From the NCBI RefSeq assembly GCF_019977315.1, contig NZ_AP024652.1, positions 2,666,001-2,730,000 of the forward strand: a stretch of 64,000 nucleotides of DNA, written 5' to 3'. A program made the position numbers and the translations under genes. Below the pieces are notes generated by a model. That model saw only the letters and a program-made list of their open reading frames with translations. It was not told where the DNA came from and did no database searches. Shown here piece by piece: positions 1-9,546 of this stretch. Numbering within the stretch: the stretch's first letter is position 1; each line of letters begins with the position of its first letter. This DNA comes from Arthrobacter sp. StoSoilB22. Lineage in GTDB: Bacteria > Actinomycetota > Actinomycetes > Actinomycetales > Micrococcaceae.

Positions 1-1
1 G

Positions 2-1111
2 AAATCATTGCCATGGTACGGCCGTCTGAGCTCCGACGAACGCTCGGCCTTGGGACTGGTGGCCCAGAACGGCATTGCCGCCTTTGTGACGTGGTACGAG
101 AGGCCCAGTTCACCGTCGTGGATTCTCACCGACGTCTTTGGCAACGCCCCTACTGAGCTGACCCGCTCCATCAGCCTGCAAAAGGCCCTGCAACTGATCC
201 GCATCGTTGTGGAAGTCGTGGAGGACCAGGTACCTGTCATTGCGCCGGAATCGGACCAGCCCTCACTCCGCGAAGCCGTCCTGCGCTATTCACGGGAGGT
301 GGCCTTCGCGGCCGCCGATGTGTATGCACGGGCTGCCGAATCCCGAGGTTCATGGGATACACGCCTTGAGGCGCTGATCGTTGACGCTATTCTGCGGGGC
401 GAAAACACTGATGCCCTGAGGTCCCGAATCGCCGCCCTTGGCTGGAAAGCTCAGGAGCGATTCACCGTAATGGTGGGAAATTCGCCCTCGGAACCAAGCG
501 CAAGTTACGTTAGCGAACTCCGCCGCACTGCCGGCCGCTTCGCCGAGGACGCACTCGTAGGAATCCAGGGTGATCGGCTCATTCTCATCCTTGGCGGCCT
601 GCAGGACCGCGACACCGCCTACGTCAAGCTCAGTGAGCTTTTTGCCCCCGGCGCCGTGGTCTACGGACCGGAAGCAGGTTCCTTGCTGGAGGCGAGCGGT
701 TCAGCCCAGGCGGCGTTCGCAGGGCTCACTGCGGCCCGTGCGTGGCCTTCCGCACCACGGCCCGTAGCTGCCGACGATCTCCTTCCGGAGCGCGTTGTAT
801 CCGGTGACGACGCCGCCCGCAGATCACTGATCAAAAACATTTACAGGCCTCTGCTGGCCGCCTCCAATGGCCTCGTTGAGACCTTGGGAACGTACTTGGA
901 ATTGGGGCACTCACTGGAAGCCACTGCGCGTGAACTGTTCGTCCATGCCAACACTGTGCGCTACCGTTTGAAGCGCGTCTGCGACGTAACAGGGTGGGAT
1001 CCTCTCCTCCCGCGGGAGGCGTTTGTGCTGCAAACGGCGCTGGTGGTTGGCCGTCTTTCAGCCCAACCAAAAGCTGCTCCCGAACGTCACGCGTCACGTT
1101 CACAGAACTGA
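2..1111 (+). CDS. fasR: PucR/CdaR-type transcriptional regulator of fatty-acid synthesis, 5' truncated
   Basis: Partial gene: the frame is open to the left edge, so the true start lies before the window; 369 residues are visible. The C-terminal end carries the PucR-family helix-turn-helix (the stretch around LFVHANTVRYRLKR, about residues 315-335), and the middle part resembles the GGDEF-like linker of CdaR/PucR regulators. It sits directly ahead of fabD-fabH-acpP-fabF on the same strand, which is where the fatty-acid synthesis activator FasR (FabR-like) lies in Streptomyces and related actinobacteria. The function is therefore inferred from family plus position. Regulation of the fab genes by this protein is likely, but no operator was identified here. 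Confidence 0.85.
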   Translation, partial: KSLPWYGRLSSDERSALGLVAQNGIAAFVTWYERPSSPSWILTDVFGNAPTELTRSISLQKALQLIRIVVEVVEDQVPVIAPESDQPSLREAVLRYSREVAFAAADVYARAAESRGSWDTRLEALIVDAILRGENTDALRSRIAALGWKAQERFTVMVGNSPSEPSASYVSELRRTAGRFAEDALVGIQGDRLILILGGLQDRDTAYVKLSELFAPGAVVYGPEAGSLLEASGSAQAAFAGLTAARAWPSAPRPVAADDLLPERVVSGDDAARRSLIKNIYRPLLAASNGLVETLGTYLELGHSLEATARELFVHANTVRYRLKRVCDVTGWDPLLPREAFVLQTALVVGRLSAQPKAAPERHASRSQN

Positions 1112-1199
1112 ACCGTTGTAGACTTCCTACAAACTGACCCAGTGAGCTTGGTGTACCAAAACACCAGTGGATCACGCGCCAATTTGGAAAGCTGGATAC

Positions 1200-2129
1200 G
1201 TGCTTGCAATCGTCTGCCCTGGACAGGGCTCCCAGACCCCCGGATTTTTGGCCCCTTGGCTGGAACTCCCCTCCGTCGAAGGCCAATTGGCCGCACTAAG
1301 CGAAATCGCAGGCATTGACCTCAAGGCCCACGGAACCACGTCGGATGAAGAGACCATCAAGGACACTGCCGTAGCGCAGCCCCTGATCGTCGCTGCCGGC
1401 CTGGTGGCTGCCAAGTCCTTGTTCGATGTCGAACTCAGCACACTTCCCGTCATCCTCGCCGGGCACTCCGTCGGCGAAATCACGGCGTCAGCCCTTGCCG
1501 GTGTGCTCACCGAGTCCGAGGCAATGACCTTCGTTCGGGAACGCGCAAACAGCATGGCCGCAGCAGCTGCCGTGACGCCCACGGGCATGAGTGCAGTTGT
1601 GGGCGGAGACCCCGCGGAGGTCCTGGCAGCTATTGAAGCCGCGGGCGCCACTCCGGCCAACGTCAACGGGGCCGGACAAACAGTTGCCGCGGGGACGTTC
1701 GAACAGCTCAAGGCTTTGGCGGACAACCCACCGGCGAAGGCCCGCGTCATCCCGCTGAAGGTTGCCGGCGCCTTCCACACTTCCCACATGGCACCGGCGG
1801 TCAGCGCCCTCGAAGCCCTCAAGCCGTCCTTGTCGCCGCAGAACCCGGCTGTTCCGCTGTTGTCCAACTTCGACGGCAAGGAAGTTACAGCAGGTCCTGC
1901 AGCCGTGGAAAGCCTGATTGCGCAGGTCTCACGGCCGGTCCGCTGGGATCTGTGCATGGAAACGCTGGTTGAGCGCAGCGTCACCGGCGTCATTGAACTG
2001 GCACCGGCCGGCACACTCGCAGGGCTCGCAAAGCGCGGCATGCCTGGCGTCAAGACTGTTGCCGTGAAAACCCCGGATGACCTGTCCGCGGCTCTCGCGC
2101 TCTTCGCAGAACTGGAGGGACAGGCATGA
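1200..2129 (+). CDS. fabD: malonyl-CoA:ACP S-malonyltransferase
   Basis: Loads malonyl groups from CoA onto acyl carrier protein for type II fatty-acid synthesis. The GTG at 1200 is chosen because the family starts right at the LAIVCPGQGSQ strand; the frame is open 11 codons further upstream to an ATG at 1167, which would add unrelated residues. The nucleophile elbow GHSVGE (Ser near residue 90) and the AFHTSHM histidine segment (near residue 200) are both present. Length of 309 aa is normal. Its stop overlaps the start of fabH by four bases (ATGA), indicating translational coupling. Confidence 0.95.
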   Translation: MLAIVCPGQGSQTPGFLAPWLELPSVEGQLAALSEIAGIDLKAHGTTSDEETIKDTAVAQPLIVAAGLVAAKSLFDVELSTLPVILAGHSVGEITASALAGVLTESEAMTFVRERANSMAAAAAVTPTGMSAVVGGDPAEVLAAIEAAGATPANVNGAGQTVAAGTFEQLKALADNPPAKARVIPLKVAGAFHTSHMAPAVSALEALKPSLSPQNPAVPLLSNFDGKEVTAGPAAVESLIAQVSRPVRWDLCMETLVERSVTGVIELAPAGTLAGLAKRGMPGVKTVAVKTPDDLSAALALFAELEGQA

Positions 2130-3187
2130 GCACTCCCGTATTGAACAAGGCTGTTGTCAACGAGAATGCCCGCATCCTGGGCATCGGTGCATACCGCCCG
2201 GATGTCATCGTCACCAACGACGACGTCTGCCAGTGGATCGACTCCTCGGATGAATGGATCCGCCAGCGCACCGGAATCATCACCCGCCACCGCGCTGCTG
2301 CTGACGTCAGCGTCATCGACATGGCAGAAGGCGCTGCACGCGAAGCGCTCAAGCAAGCCGGAATCGAAGCCTCCCAACTGGGCGCCGTGATCGTGTCCAC
2401 CGTGACACACCCTTACGCCACTCCGTCGGCCGCCGCTGCACTCACCGACCGTTTGGGCGCGACGCCGGCACCGGCCTTCGACATTTCGGCCGCCTGTGCA
2501 GGGTACTGCTACGGAGTGGCCCAGGCCGATGCCCTGGTACGTTCAGGTGCAGCCCAGTACGTCCTGGTTGTCGGTGCGGAGAAGCTCTCCGATGTCATCG
2601 ATAACCACGAGCGCACCATATCCTTCCTGCTCGGCGACGGCGCAGGTGCCGTTGTGGTTGGCCCATCTGAGACTCCCGGCATCGGCCCCTCGGTCTGGGG
2701 CTCCGATGGAAGCAAGTGGGACGCCATCGGCATGACCCACTCCCTGGAGGACGTCAAAAAGCTGGGCGAATCCGCGCGGCACTCCGATGAAACTGACGAC
2801 CCCGCCATTCTTTCGGCAACCCAGGATGTTTGGCCCACCCTGCGGCAGGACGGTCAGACCGTGTTCCGCTGGGCCGTCTGGGAAATGGCCAAGGTAGCGC
2901 AGCAGGCTCTGGACGCCGCCGGCATCGAAGCCAGCGACCTCGCTGCCTTCGTTCCCCACCAGGCGAACATGCGCATCATTGACGAGATGGTCAAGAAGCT
3001 CAAGCTTCCCGAATCTGTTGTCATCGGCCGCGACATCGCCCAAGCGGGCAACACGTCCGCGGCATCCATCCCGTTGGCAACACACCGCTTGCTCCAGGAA
3101 AACCCTGAGCTGAGCGGCGGCCTGGCACTGCAGATCGGGTTCGGCGCCGGACTGGTCTTCGGCGCCCAGGTAGTGGTTCTGCCGTAG
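2126..3187 (+). CDS. fabH: beta-ketoacyl-ACP synthase III
   Basis: Starts fatty-acid chains by condensing an acyl-CoA primer with malonyl-ACP. The catalytic Cys lies in SAACAGYCYG (Cys124), with the His in VPHQANMR and the Asn in AGNTSAAS completing the triad. At 353 aa it is slightly longer than E. coli FabH because of a short N-terminal extension before the RILGIGAYRP strand. It overlaps fabD by four bases. In actinobacteria this enzyme commonly prefers branched primers, which fits the branched membrane lipids of Arthrobacter, but substrate choice cannot be read from this sequence alone. Confidence 0.96.
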   Translation: MSTPVLNKAVVNENARILGIGAYRPDVIVTNDDVCQWIDSSDEWIRQRTGIITRHRAAADVSVIDMAEGAAREALKQAGIEASQLGAVIVSTVTHPYATPSAAAALTDRLGATPAPAFDISAACAGYCYGVAQADALVRSGAAQYVLVVGAEKLSDVIDNHERTISFLLGDGAGAVVVGPSETPGIGPSVWGSDGSKWDAIGMTHSLEDVKKLGESARHSDETDDPAILSATQDVWPTLRQDGQTVFRWAVWEMAKVAQQALDAAGIEASDLAAFVPHQANMRIIDEMVKKLKLPESVVIGRDIAQAGNTSAASIPLATHRLLQENPELSGGLALQIGFGAGLVFGAQVVVLP

Positions 3188-3308
3188 CCGGGCCTCCTCC
3201 CGGTCACCTGGCAACAGCCCAACTGAATACGACTTACAAACCCAAGCCGCAACCCGCGGTTTGCCCCCTTTCCGGCAGTAGCCGGTCCAACAAGAAAAGG
3301 AGCCAACA

Positions 3309-3554
3309 ATGGCTAGCAACGAAGAGATCCTGGCCGGCCTGGCTGAAATCGTCAACGAAGAAACCGGCCTCGCCACCGAAGCCGTGGAGCTGGACAAGTC
3401 CTTCACCGAGGACCTGGACATCGACTCCATCTCCATGATGACCATCGTCGTGAACGCTGAAGAGAAGTTCGGCGTACGTATCCCGGACGAAGAGGTCAAG
3501 AACCTCAAGACCGTCGGCGATGCCGTCAGCTTCATCGCCAACGCACAGGCCTAG
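3309..3554 (+). CDS. acpP: acyl carrier protein
   Basis: Small acidic carrier (81 aa) that holds growing acyl chains on a phosphopantetheine arm attached to Ser40 in the DIDSIS motif. Preceded by a very strong ribosome binding site (AAAAGGAG, 6-7 bases before ATG), in keeping with the high cellular demand for ACP. It has 121 bases of leader after fabH and is followed by a 12-bp perfect hairpin before fabF, so its mRNA level may be set separately from its neighbours. Confidence 0.97.
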   Translation: MASNEEILAGLAEIVNEETGLATEAVELDKSFTEDLDIDSISMMTIVVNAEEKFGVRIPDEEVKNLKTVGDAVSFIANAQA

Positions 3555-3565
3555 TCCTGTCACCA

Positions 3566-3607
3566 GCTGTGCCGGGCCGGGATCCCTATCCTTGCGCCCG
3601 GCACAGC
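3566..3607 (+). promoter_or_regulatory. 12-bp perfect hairpin between acpP and fabF
   Basis: The arms at 3566-3577 (GCTGTGCCGGGC) and 3596-3607 (GCCCGGCACAGC) pair perfectly around an 18-base loop. No U-tract follows, so it is not a standard intrinsic terminator. Position right after the acpP stop suggests an RNA stability or partial attenuation element that protects acpP mRNA or lowers fabF expression; this is inference. Confidence 0.5.
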
Positions 3608-3686
3608 CGCAGTAACACCCATAGATTTTCTTGCCTCCCCCTGTGAACCGCGCATGCGGGACGGCTATCCGACAGAGAGTGATCGC

Positions 3687-4922
3687 ATGGCACGCAAAGT
3701 AGTCATAACCGGTCTGGGGGCCACCACTCCCATCGGCGGCGACGTACCCACAATGTGGCAGAACGCGCTGAAAGGGGTCTCCGGCGCCCGCACGCTTGGC
3801 GACGAGTGGGTGACCAAGTACGACCTCCCCGTCCACTTTGCTGCACGGTGCTCGACGCCGGCACTCGAGGTCCTGAGCCGCGTTGAGGCCAAGCGCATGG
3901 ACCCCTCCACGCAGTTTGGTGTCATCGCAGCGCGTGAGGCATGGTCTGACTCCGGGATCGAAGAAATCGACCACGACCGGCTCGCCGTAGCATTCGCCAC
4001 CGGCATCGGCGGTGTCTGGACGCTGCTGGATGCGTGGGACACGCTCAGGGACAAAGGCCCCCGCAGGGTCCTGCCCATGACTGTTCCCATGCTCATGCCC
4101 AATGGCGTGGCAGCCGCTGTCAGCCTCGACCTCGGTGCCCGCGCTGGCGCGCACACTCCCGTTTCGGCCTGCGCATCCGGCACCGAGGCCCTCCACCTCG
4201 GATTGGACCTGATCCGCTCCGGCAAAGCAGACGTTGTGGTGTGTGGTGGTGCTGAAGCTGCCATCCACCCGATGCCCTTGGCTGCGTTCTCCTCCATGCA
4301 GGCCTTGTCGCGTCGCAACGACGAGCCGGAACGTGCCTCCCGTCCATACGACATCGACCGTGACGGCTTTGTCATGGGCGAAGGCGCCGGCGCCTTGGTC
4401 CTCGAGGCCGAGGAACACGCGATCGCACGAGGGGCGCGCATTTATGCCGAACTCGCTGGGACGTCCGTCACTGCCGATGCCTACCACATCACGGCACCGG
4501 ACCCGGAGGGCCTGGGCGCAACCCGTGCCCTGAAGGCGGCCATGTTCGATGGCCGGATCCAAGCGGAGGACGTGGTGCACGTCAACGCACACGCCACCTC
4601 AACTCCCGTTGGCGACAAGCCTGAGTACACGGCCCTACGCGCCGCCCTGGGCACGCATGTAGACAACGTGGCGGTCTCCGCTACCAAGTCGCAAATGGGT
4701 CACCTCCTGGGTGCTTCAGGGGCCGTTGAGGCTGTCCTGACCGTACTAGCCGTCTACGAGCGCAAGGCACCGGTAACTATCAACCTCGAGAACCAGGATC
4801 CCGAGATCCCCCTCGACGTCGTGACGTCCGTTCGCGATCTTCCCGCCGGCGACATCGTGGCCTTGAGTAACTCCTTCGGCTTCGGCGGACACAACGCCGT
4901 CATCGCTGTCCGGAACGTCTGA
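3687..4922 (+). CDS. fabF: beta-ketoacyl-ACP synthase II
   Basis: Elongating condensing enzyme of type II fatty-acid synthesis. The ATG at 3687 begins the conserved MARKVVITGLG strand and has GAGAG a few bases upstream; an in-frame ATG at 3654 would add 11 unrelated residues. The Cys-His-His triad is visible: VSACASG (Cys162), NAHATSTPVGD and the GHLLGASG segment. Length 411 aa is standard. It is the last gene of the fab block, followed by a strong terminator. Confidence 0.96.
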   Translation: MARKVVITGLGATTPIGGDVPTMWQNALKGVSGARTLGDEWVTKYDLPVHFAARCSTPALEVLSRVEAKRMDPSTQFGVIAAREAWSDSGIEEIDHDRLAVAFATGIGGVWTLLDAWDTLRDKGPRRVLPMTVPMLMPNGVAAAVSLDLGARAGAHTPVSACASGTEALHLGLDLIRSGKADVVVCGGAEAAIHPMPLAAFSSMQALSRRNDEPERASRPYDIDRDGFVMGEGAGALVLEAEEHAIARGARIYAELAGTSVTADAYHITAPDPEGLGATRALKAAMFDGRIQAEDVVHVNAHATSTPVGDKPEYTALRAALGTHVDNVAVSATKSQMGHLLGASGAVEAVLTVLAVYERKAPVTINLENQDPEIPLDVVTSVRDLPAGDIVALSNSFGFGGHNAVIAVRNV

Positions 4923-4958
4923 GCGAGGAATTACGCAGCCGTCCCAATGAGACAAAAG

Positions 4959-4993
4959 AAGGGCCCCACCAGCAGGTGGGGCCCTTCCTTTTG
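4959..4993 (+). terminator. intrinsic terminator after fabF
   Basis: A 12-bp stem (4959-4970 pairing with 4975-4986) closed by AGCA and followed by CCTTTTG. It ends the fab transcript. The A-rich left flank (ACAAAAG) means it can also serve the convergent DUF3145 gene. Confidence 0.85.
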
Positions 4994-5021
4994 CTATGGG
5001 GAAGCGCTTAAATCGGTTTTG

Positions 5022-5525
5022 TTATCCGACCTGGTGCAACCAGCGCACGGGCGCACCCTCAGCTGCGTGACGGAAGGGTTCCAATTCCTCATCCCACGCT
5101 TCGCCCAGCGCCAGGGAAAGCTCATGGTAAACGGCGGAGGGGTCTCCTGCGCCGGACTCGTAGGCGTAGCGGATGCGGTCCTCCGTCACCATGATGTTGC
5201 CATGAACATCAGTGACGGCGTGGAAGATACCTAGCTCGGGTGTGTGGGACCAACGTGCACCGTCTACCCCCTGGCTGGGTTCTTCAGTCACCTCGTAGCG
5301 CAGGTGTGCCCAGCCTCTAAGAGCGGACGCCAATTGGGCCCCCGTACCCGGAGCGCCGGTCCACGACAACTCCGCCCGGAACATTCCCGGCGCGGCAGGT
5401 TGAGGGGTCCACTCAAGATCGGTTCGCTTATCCACGACCGATCCAATGGCCCACTCAACGTGCGGGCAAAGTGCCGTTGGGGCCGAGTGCACGAACAAGA
5501 CACCGCGGGTTGTTGCAACAGACAT
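5022..5525 (-). CDS. DUF3145 family protein
   Basis: Conserved actinobacterial protein of unknown function, 167 aa. I recognise the family from the N-terminal segment TRGVLFVHSAPTALCPH and its usual place beside the fab cluster. The start at 5525 is preferred over the ATG four codons upstream because GGAGGA lies just ahead of it, and that motif overlaps the upstream ATG. No signal peptide or membrane segment is seen, so it is probably cytoplasmic. It converges with fabF across a shared terminator. Confidence 0.85.
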   Translation of the reverse strand: MSVATTRGVLFVHSAPTALCPHVEWAIGSVVDKRTDLEWTPQPAAPGMFRAELSWTGAPGTGAQLASALRGWAHLRYEVTEEPSQGVDGARWSHTPELGIFHAVTDVHGNIMVTEDRIRYAYESGAGDPSAVYHELSLALGEAWDEELEPFRHAAEGAPVRWLHQVG

Positions 5526-5761
5526 TCCATCCTCCATAGCTGTAGGTACGTCTTCCCCAACGACCTCTGCCTGGATGTTTGCTGTTGCTGCCGGATGCCA
5601 TGTAAATCATGCGGCCCCTGACAGGCTATTTAGTTTTCTTGGTATTAAAGACGATATTGGCACAGATTTAACCCTCAACCGTGAATTGAAGGTTTCCCCG
5701 TGGTGCTTTCATTTTGCCGTACCCTGCCCGTTTCCGCCAGTATCGCACGTGCGGGGGATAC

Positions 5762-6688
5762 TCAGGCCCTTGGGTGCGCTTGCTGGTAGCTCTTCCGGAG
5801 GCGGTCCACCGAAACATGGGTGTAAATCTGCGTGGTTGCCAGGCTGCTGTGACCGAGTATTTCCTGAACAGCGCGCAAGTCCGCTCCCCCGTCCAGCAGG
5901 TGGGTGGCCGCGCTGTGCCTGAGCGCGTGCGGCCCAGTGGCAGAGGTGTCACCCAATGCCTGCAGCAGCTCACTCACCACAGCTCGGATTTGGCGCGGAT
6001 CAACACGCTTGCCACGCAATCCCAGGAACAAGGCTGGCCCGCTCGTGGAAGTCACTACAGCCGGCCTGCCCCGCCTCAGCCAGTCATCCACCGCCACAGC
6101 TGCCGGAACACCGAAAGGAACAGTACGCTCCTTGTTGCCCTTACCTAGCACACGCAGCGTGCGTCGATCGGAATCAAGATCGTCGATGTCCAGCCCGGTC
6201 AATTCACCCACACGGACACCAGTGGCATACAAGAGCTCCACCATTGCCCTGTTGCGCAATGCCATTGGACCACCATCGGCGGCAGCAGTATTCAGGTCAT
6301 TCACCATCCGGGAGACCTGCTGCTGCTGAAGGACACCCGGCAGGGACTTCTCCCGCTTGGGTGCCTGCAGACGGACTGCGGGGTCCGTCGCGATGAGTTC
6401 TTCCCGGAGGGCCCAGCCGGTGAACGACCTGGCGGTTGCGGCCCGGCGCGCCAATGTGGCTCGTGATATGCCGGCCTCGCTCTGCGTGCCAAGCCAGCGC
6501 CGCAGGGAGCCTAACTCCAGTTGCCCGAGTTCTCGGACCCCCTCCTGGACCGCAAAGCCAAGGAGACTCTCAACATCGGAAAGGTAGGCACGGACTGTGT
6601 GCGCAGACCTAGCACGTTCGCCCTCCAGGTAGCGCCGAAAGCCGTCGACTGCATTTTGAAGGGGAGCTGGCAATGAATGACCGTTCAC
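5762..6688 (-). CDS. xerC: tyrosine recombinase XerC
   Basis: Site-specific recombinase that, with XerD, resolves chromosome dimers at dif. The N-terminal SAM-like core-binding domain covers about residues 8-95. The catalytic domain shows the Arg in ATGVRVGEL, the HALRHSAATHLL segment (His-x-x-Arg), LGHSSLATTQIYTH and the Tyr nucleophile in the last motif. I chose the GTG at 6688, with GGGAAG directly upstream; a TTG at 6721 in the same frame would give 319 aa. It follows dprA closely and may be co-transcribed with it. Confidence 0.93.
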   Translation of the reverse strand: MNGHSLPAPLQNAVDGFRRYLEGERARSAHTVRAYLSDVESLLGFAVQEGVRELGQLELGSLRRWLGTQSEAGISRATLARRAATARSFTGWALREELIATDPAVRLQAPKREKSLPGVLQQQQVSRMVNDLNTAAADGGPMALRNRAMVELLYATGVRVGELTGLDIDDLDSDRRTLRVLGKGNKERTVPFGVPAAVAVDDWLRRGRPAVVTSTSGPALFLGLRGKRVDPRQIRAVVSELLQALGDTSATGPHALRHSAATHLLDGGADLRAVQEILGHSSLATTQIYTHVSVDRLRKSYQQAHPRA

Positions 6689-6749
6689 CCTTCCCACTGT
6701 GCCAGCCCTCGTCGCAAACAAGGAGTATCAACATGCTTCCTTTGCAGGG

Positions 6750-7949
6750 CTAGGACGTCTTGGCCCGTTTCCACGCACCCCGTTCGGAGCAGGCCAAACC
6801 CATCAGGCCCAGCCGGCCAAGGCCAGCGCGCACAGCATCCGTGCTCAGTCCAGCCACCACAGTCAGCTTCTCCACCGAGCTGGTGGATCGGAGCGGCAAG
6901 GCATCCAGGAGAATGAGATCTTCCAAGGACAAGCCGTCATGCACGGAGGTGTCGGAGGCCCGTCCCTCACTTGTGCTCTCGCCGATGGCGCCGGCAAGCT
7001 CTGCAATCTCCCCGACGTCGGTGACACAGACGGCTCCGCCGTCCCTGAGGAGACGGTGGCAGCCTGCGGAGTTGGCGCTGTGAATGGATCCGGGGACAGC
7101 GGCAACAACCCTTCCGATGGTTTCGGCATGATGGGCCGTGTTGAGGGCTCCCGATCTCCATCGGGCCTCCACGACCACGGTTACTGATGCCAAGGCTGCG
7201 ATGATCCGGTTCCGTTGCAGGAACCTGTACCTGGTGGGTGCGGACCCGGGAGGGACCTCTGACAGGACAGCCCCCTGAGTGGACACGGCCCGGAGAAGGT
7301 CTTCGTTGCCGGATGGGTAGAAGCGGTCCACACCTCCCGCCATGACGGCGATAGTGGGCACACTGGCAACGCCGCCTCTCAAAGCCCCACGGTGGGCATG
7401 GGCGTCAATGCCATAGGCCCCGCCGGAGACCACGGTAAATCCGCGCTGCGCCAGGCCGTAGGCGAAGTCGCCCGTGACGGAGGCTCCATAGCTGGTGCTG
7501 TCCCGCGATCCAACCAGGGCAATGGCCTGCCCGACAGACGGCAGAGGCTGTTCCCCTCCCCGCCACCACAGGCAAAGAGGTTCCTGGAGTCCCAAGCCTT
7601 CCAATTGTTCGGGCCATAGCTCATCGCCCGGGACGATCAACCGCCCTCCCAGCCTGTTCATGGTTTCCAGGTCCCGGTCCGGCGCGAGATCAGCAATTCG
7701 GGGTGCCCATCGTCGAAGGCTCGCCGGTAGCCCTGCCCATGACGAAGGTCCGCCTCCTTCCATCAACAGCCCTGAGATCTCCCGCTCGAGGTTTGGCCCT
7801 GCGCGCAGTTCACCGGTTGCGACACCCAGAGCATCTATTGCACCTACTGCCTGCACCAGTGCCAGGCCTACAGAGTCCTGCGGCTCCATGAGCCTGGCCA
7901 ATGCCGCCCTGGCAATTCGTTCTCTCTCTTGCTTCCCTGCACCAGCCAT
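6750..7949 (-). CDS. dprA: DNA-processing protein DprA
   Basis: Binds incoming single-stranded DNA and loads RecA during natural transformation. The Rossmann-like core is clear from ALVGSRDSTSYG and VVSGGAYGIDAHAHRGAL. A C-terminal winged-helix-like segment (LRSTSSVEKLTVVAGLSTDAVRAGL) follows. The ATG at 7949 is selected for the AAAGGA nine bases upstream; the frame is open further up through the end of comM. Length 399 aa. It lies downstream of comM and yraN, a common grouping even in species not known to be competent. Confidence 0.93.
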   Translation of the reverse strand: MAGAGKQERERIARAALARLMEPQDSVGLALVQAVGAIDALGVATGELRAGPNLEREISGLLMEGGGPSSWAGLPASLRRWAPRIADLAPDRDLETMNRLGGRLIVPGDELWPEQLEGLGLQEPLCLWWRGGEQPLPSVGQAIALVGSRDSTSYGASVTGDFAYGLAQRGFTVVSGGAYGIDAHAHRGALRGGVASVPTIAVMAGGVDRFYPSGNEDLLRAVSTQGAVLSEVPPGSAPTRYRFLQRNRIIAALASVTVVVEARWRSGALNTAHHAETIGRVVAAVPGSIHSANSAGCHRLLRDGGAVCVTDVGEIAELAGAIGESTSEGRASDTSVHDGLSLEDLILLDALPLRSTSSVEKLTVVAGLSTDAVRAGLGRLGLMGLACSERGAWKRAKTS

Positions 7950-8004
7950 GGCTGTGAATCCTTTCGCGTCTCTTTTACTCATGTGCCGGTGGCAGCTTGA
8001 TGAC

Positions 8005-9546
8005 TCATGTGGCAGTCGCAGCTTGGCGCAAGCCCAAAGCCTGACCAATGTGGTCGATGTCCGGCGCATCCCTGTGCCCCAGATCTGCCAGCGTCCATGC
8101 CAGCCGGAGGACGCGATCGTAGCCGCGTGCAGTGAGGGTGCCCCGTTCGAGTGCAGTGTCCAGAATCCGGGTGGTCCCTGGGGCCAGCCGCAGCTCACCC
8201 CGAAGGGTGCGCCCCGGCACCTGCGAATTGGTCTCGAGCCCCATCTCCATCAAACGCTCAAGTTGCCTCTCCCTGGCCGCCAACACCCGTGCAGCGACAG
8301 CGCGTGTGTCTTCTTCCTCGCCGGCATGGCCAAAGTCAGCCAAAGACACCCGCTCAACCTGTAACTGGATATCCACGCGGTCCAGCAGAGGCCCGGAGAT
8401 CCGCCCGAAATATCTCCGGCGCATCATTGCCGTGCACGTACAGTCCATGCCTTTCCCTGAGGCTTTGCCGCATGGGCAGGGATTTGCGGCGAGTACCAGC
8501 TGAAACCTGGCGGGGTACGCCGCCGTGCCCGCCGAGCGGTGTATGACCAGCTCCCCGCTCTCCAGAGGTTGCCTGAGGGCATCCAGGACTCGGCGTTCAT
8601 ACTCCGGAGCCTCGTCCAGGAACAAGACGCCGCGATGAGCCCGCGAAGCGGCACCGGGCCTGGGAAGCCCCGAGCCTCCGCCGATGATGGCGGCCGCGGT
8701 GGCACTGTGGTGGGGACTTTCAAAGGGAGGCCTGCGGATGAGCCTGACAGCTGCCGACTGGACAGCAGCCAACGAGTGGATGGCGGTCACCTCCATGGCC
8801 GCTGTGTCGGCCAAGTCCGGGAGCAGGCCCGGCAAGCGCTCTGCCAACATTGTTTTTCCTGCCCCCGGGGGTCCTGTCAGTAACATGTGGTGGCCGCCGG
8901 CAGCGGCTACCTCCAAGGCGCGCCTTGCCTCGCCTTGGCCCGACACGTCACAGAGATCCGGCATCAACGGGACGTGGCCCGCGTCATCCGCAGGCACATC
9001 GGCGTCAACAGGGCTGTAGTCGAGGGCGAGGTCTTTGGGATCCGCGCCGAAGTCGTAGGCAAGCCGGGCAAGGGTCTTGTAGCCGCGAACCTTCGCTCCG
9101 GGGACCAGCGCCGCTTCCTCAGCGTTGGCGTCAGCCACCACGACGTCCGGGTAACCCGCCTGAACAGCCGCCATGACGGCAGGGAGGATGCCACGTACCG
9201 GCCTCAATCGTCCATCAAGCCCGAGCTCTGCAATAAACACGGTTCCGCCAATTTCGCGGATATCGTCGGCAGCACGGAGCACCGCCATGGTGATGGCGAG
9301 ATCAAATCCAGAGCCTCGCTTGGGAAGAGAAGCGGGAATGAGGTTGGCCGTGATCTTACGCCGGCTGAGGGGAATTCCCGAGTTTTGAGCGGCCGAACGA
9401 ATACGCTCCTTAGCCTCATTCAGAGCGGCATCTGGTAACCCCAGGATGACGAAGTTCGGGAGCGTTTGGCCAATGTCAGCTTCTACCTCCACGATGTAAC
9501 CGTTGAGCCCCACCAAGGCAACGCAGTAGCTGCGCCCGACCCCCAT
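8005..9546 (-). CDS. comM: YifB/ComM family Mg chelatase-like AAA ATPase
   Basis: Hexameric helicase-like ATPase that promotes branch migration during integration of transforming DNA (known for ComM of gamma-proteobacteria). Domains in order: an N-terminal Lon-like S5-fold region (about 1-170), then a Mg-chelatase AAA module with Walker A GPPGAGKT at 225-232 and Walker B GVLFLDEAPEY near 310. A C-P-C-G ... C-T-C cysteine cluster occurs in ANPCPCG and MDCTCT. 513 aa is normal. The start overlaps the yraN stop by one base (TGATG). Confidence 0.95.
   Translation of the reverse strand: MGVGRSYCVALVGLNGYIVEVEADIGQTLPNFVILGLPDAALNEAKERIRSAAQNSGIPLSRRKITANLIPASLPKRGSGFDLAITMAVLRAADDIREIGGTVFIAELGLDGRLRPVRGILPAVMAAVQAGYPDVVVADANAEEAALVPGAKVRGYKTLARLAYDFGADPKDLALDYSPVDADVPADDAGHVPLMPDLCDVSGQGEARRALEVAAAGGHHMLLTGPPGAGKTMLAERLPGLLPDLADTAAMEVTAIHSLAAVQSAAVRLIRRPPFESPHHSATAAAIIGGGSGLPRPGAASRAHRGVLFLDEAPEYERRVLDALRQPLESGELVIHRSAGTAAYPARFQLVLAANPCPCGKASGKGMDCTCTAMMRRRYFGRISGPLLDRVDIQLQVERVSLADFGHAGEEEDTRAVAARVLAARERQLERLMEMGLETNSQVPGRTLRGELRLAPGTTRILDTALERGTLTARGYDRVLRLAWTLADLGHRDAPDIDHIGQALGLRQAATAT

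Noticed and set aside
1172..2410. Long open frame on the minus strand opposite fabD
   Set aside because: Shadow of the fabD/fabH coding strand in high-GC DNA; no family-like motifs, no ribosome binding site.
3234..4592. 452-codon minus-strand frame opposite fabF
   Set aside because: Composition is a mirror of fabF codon bias; overlaps a complete real gene over its length.
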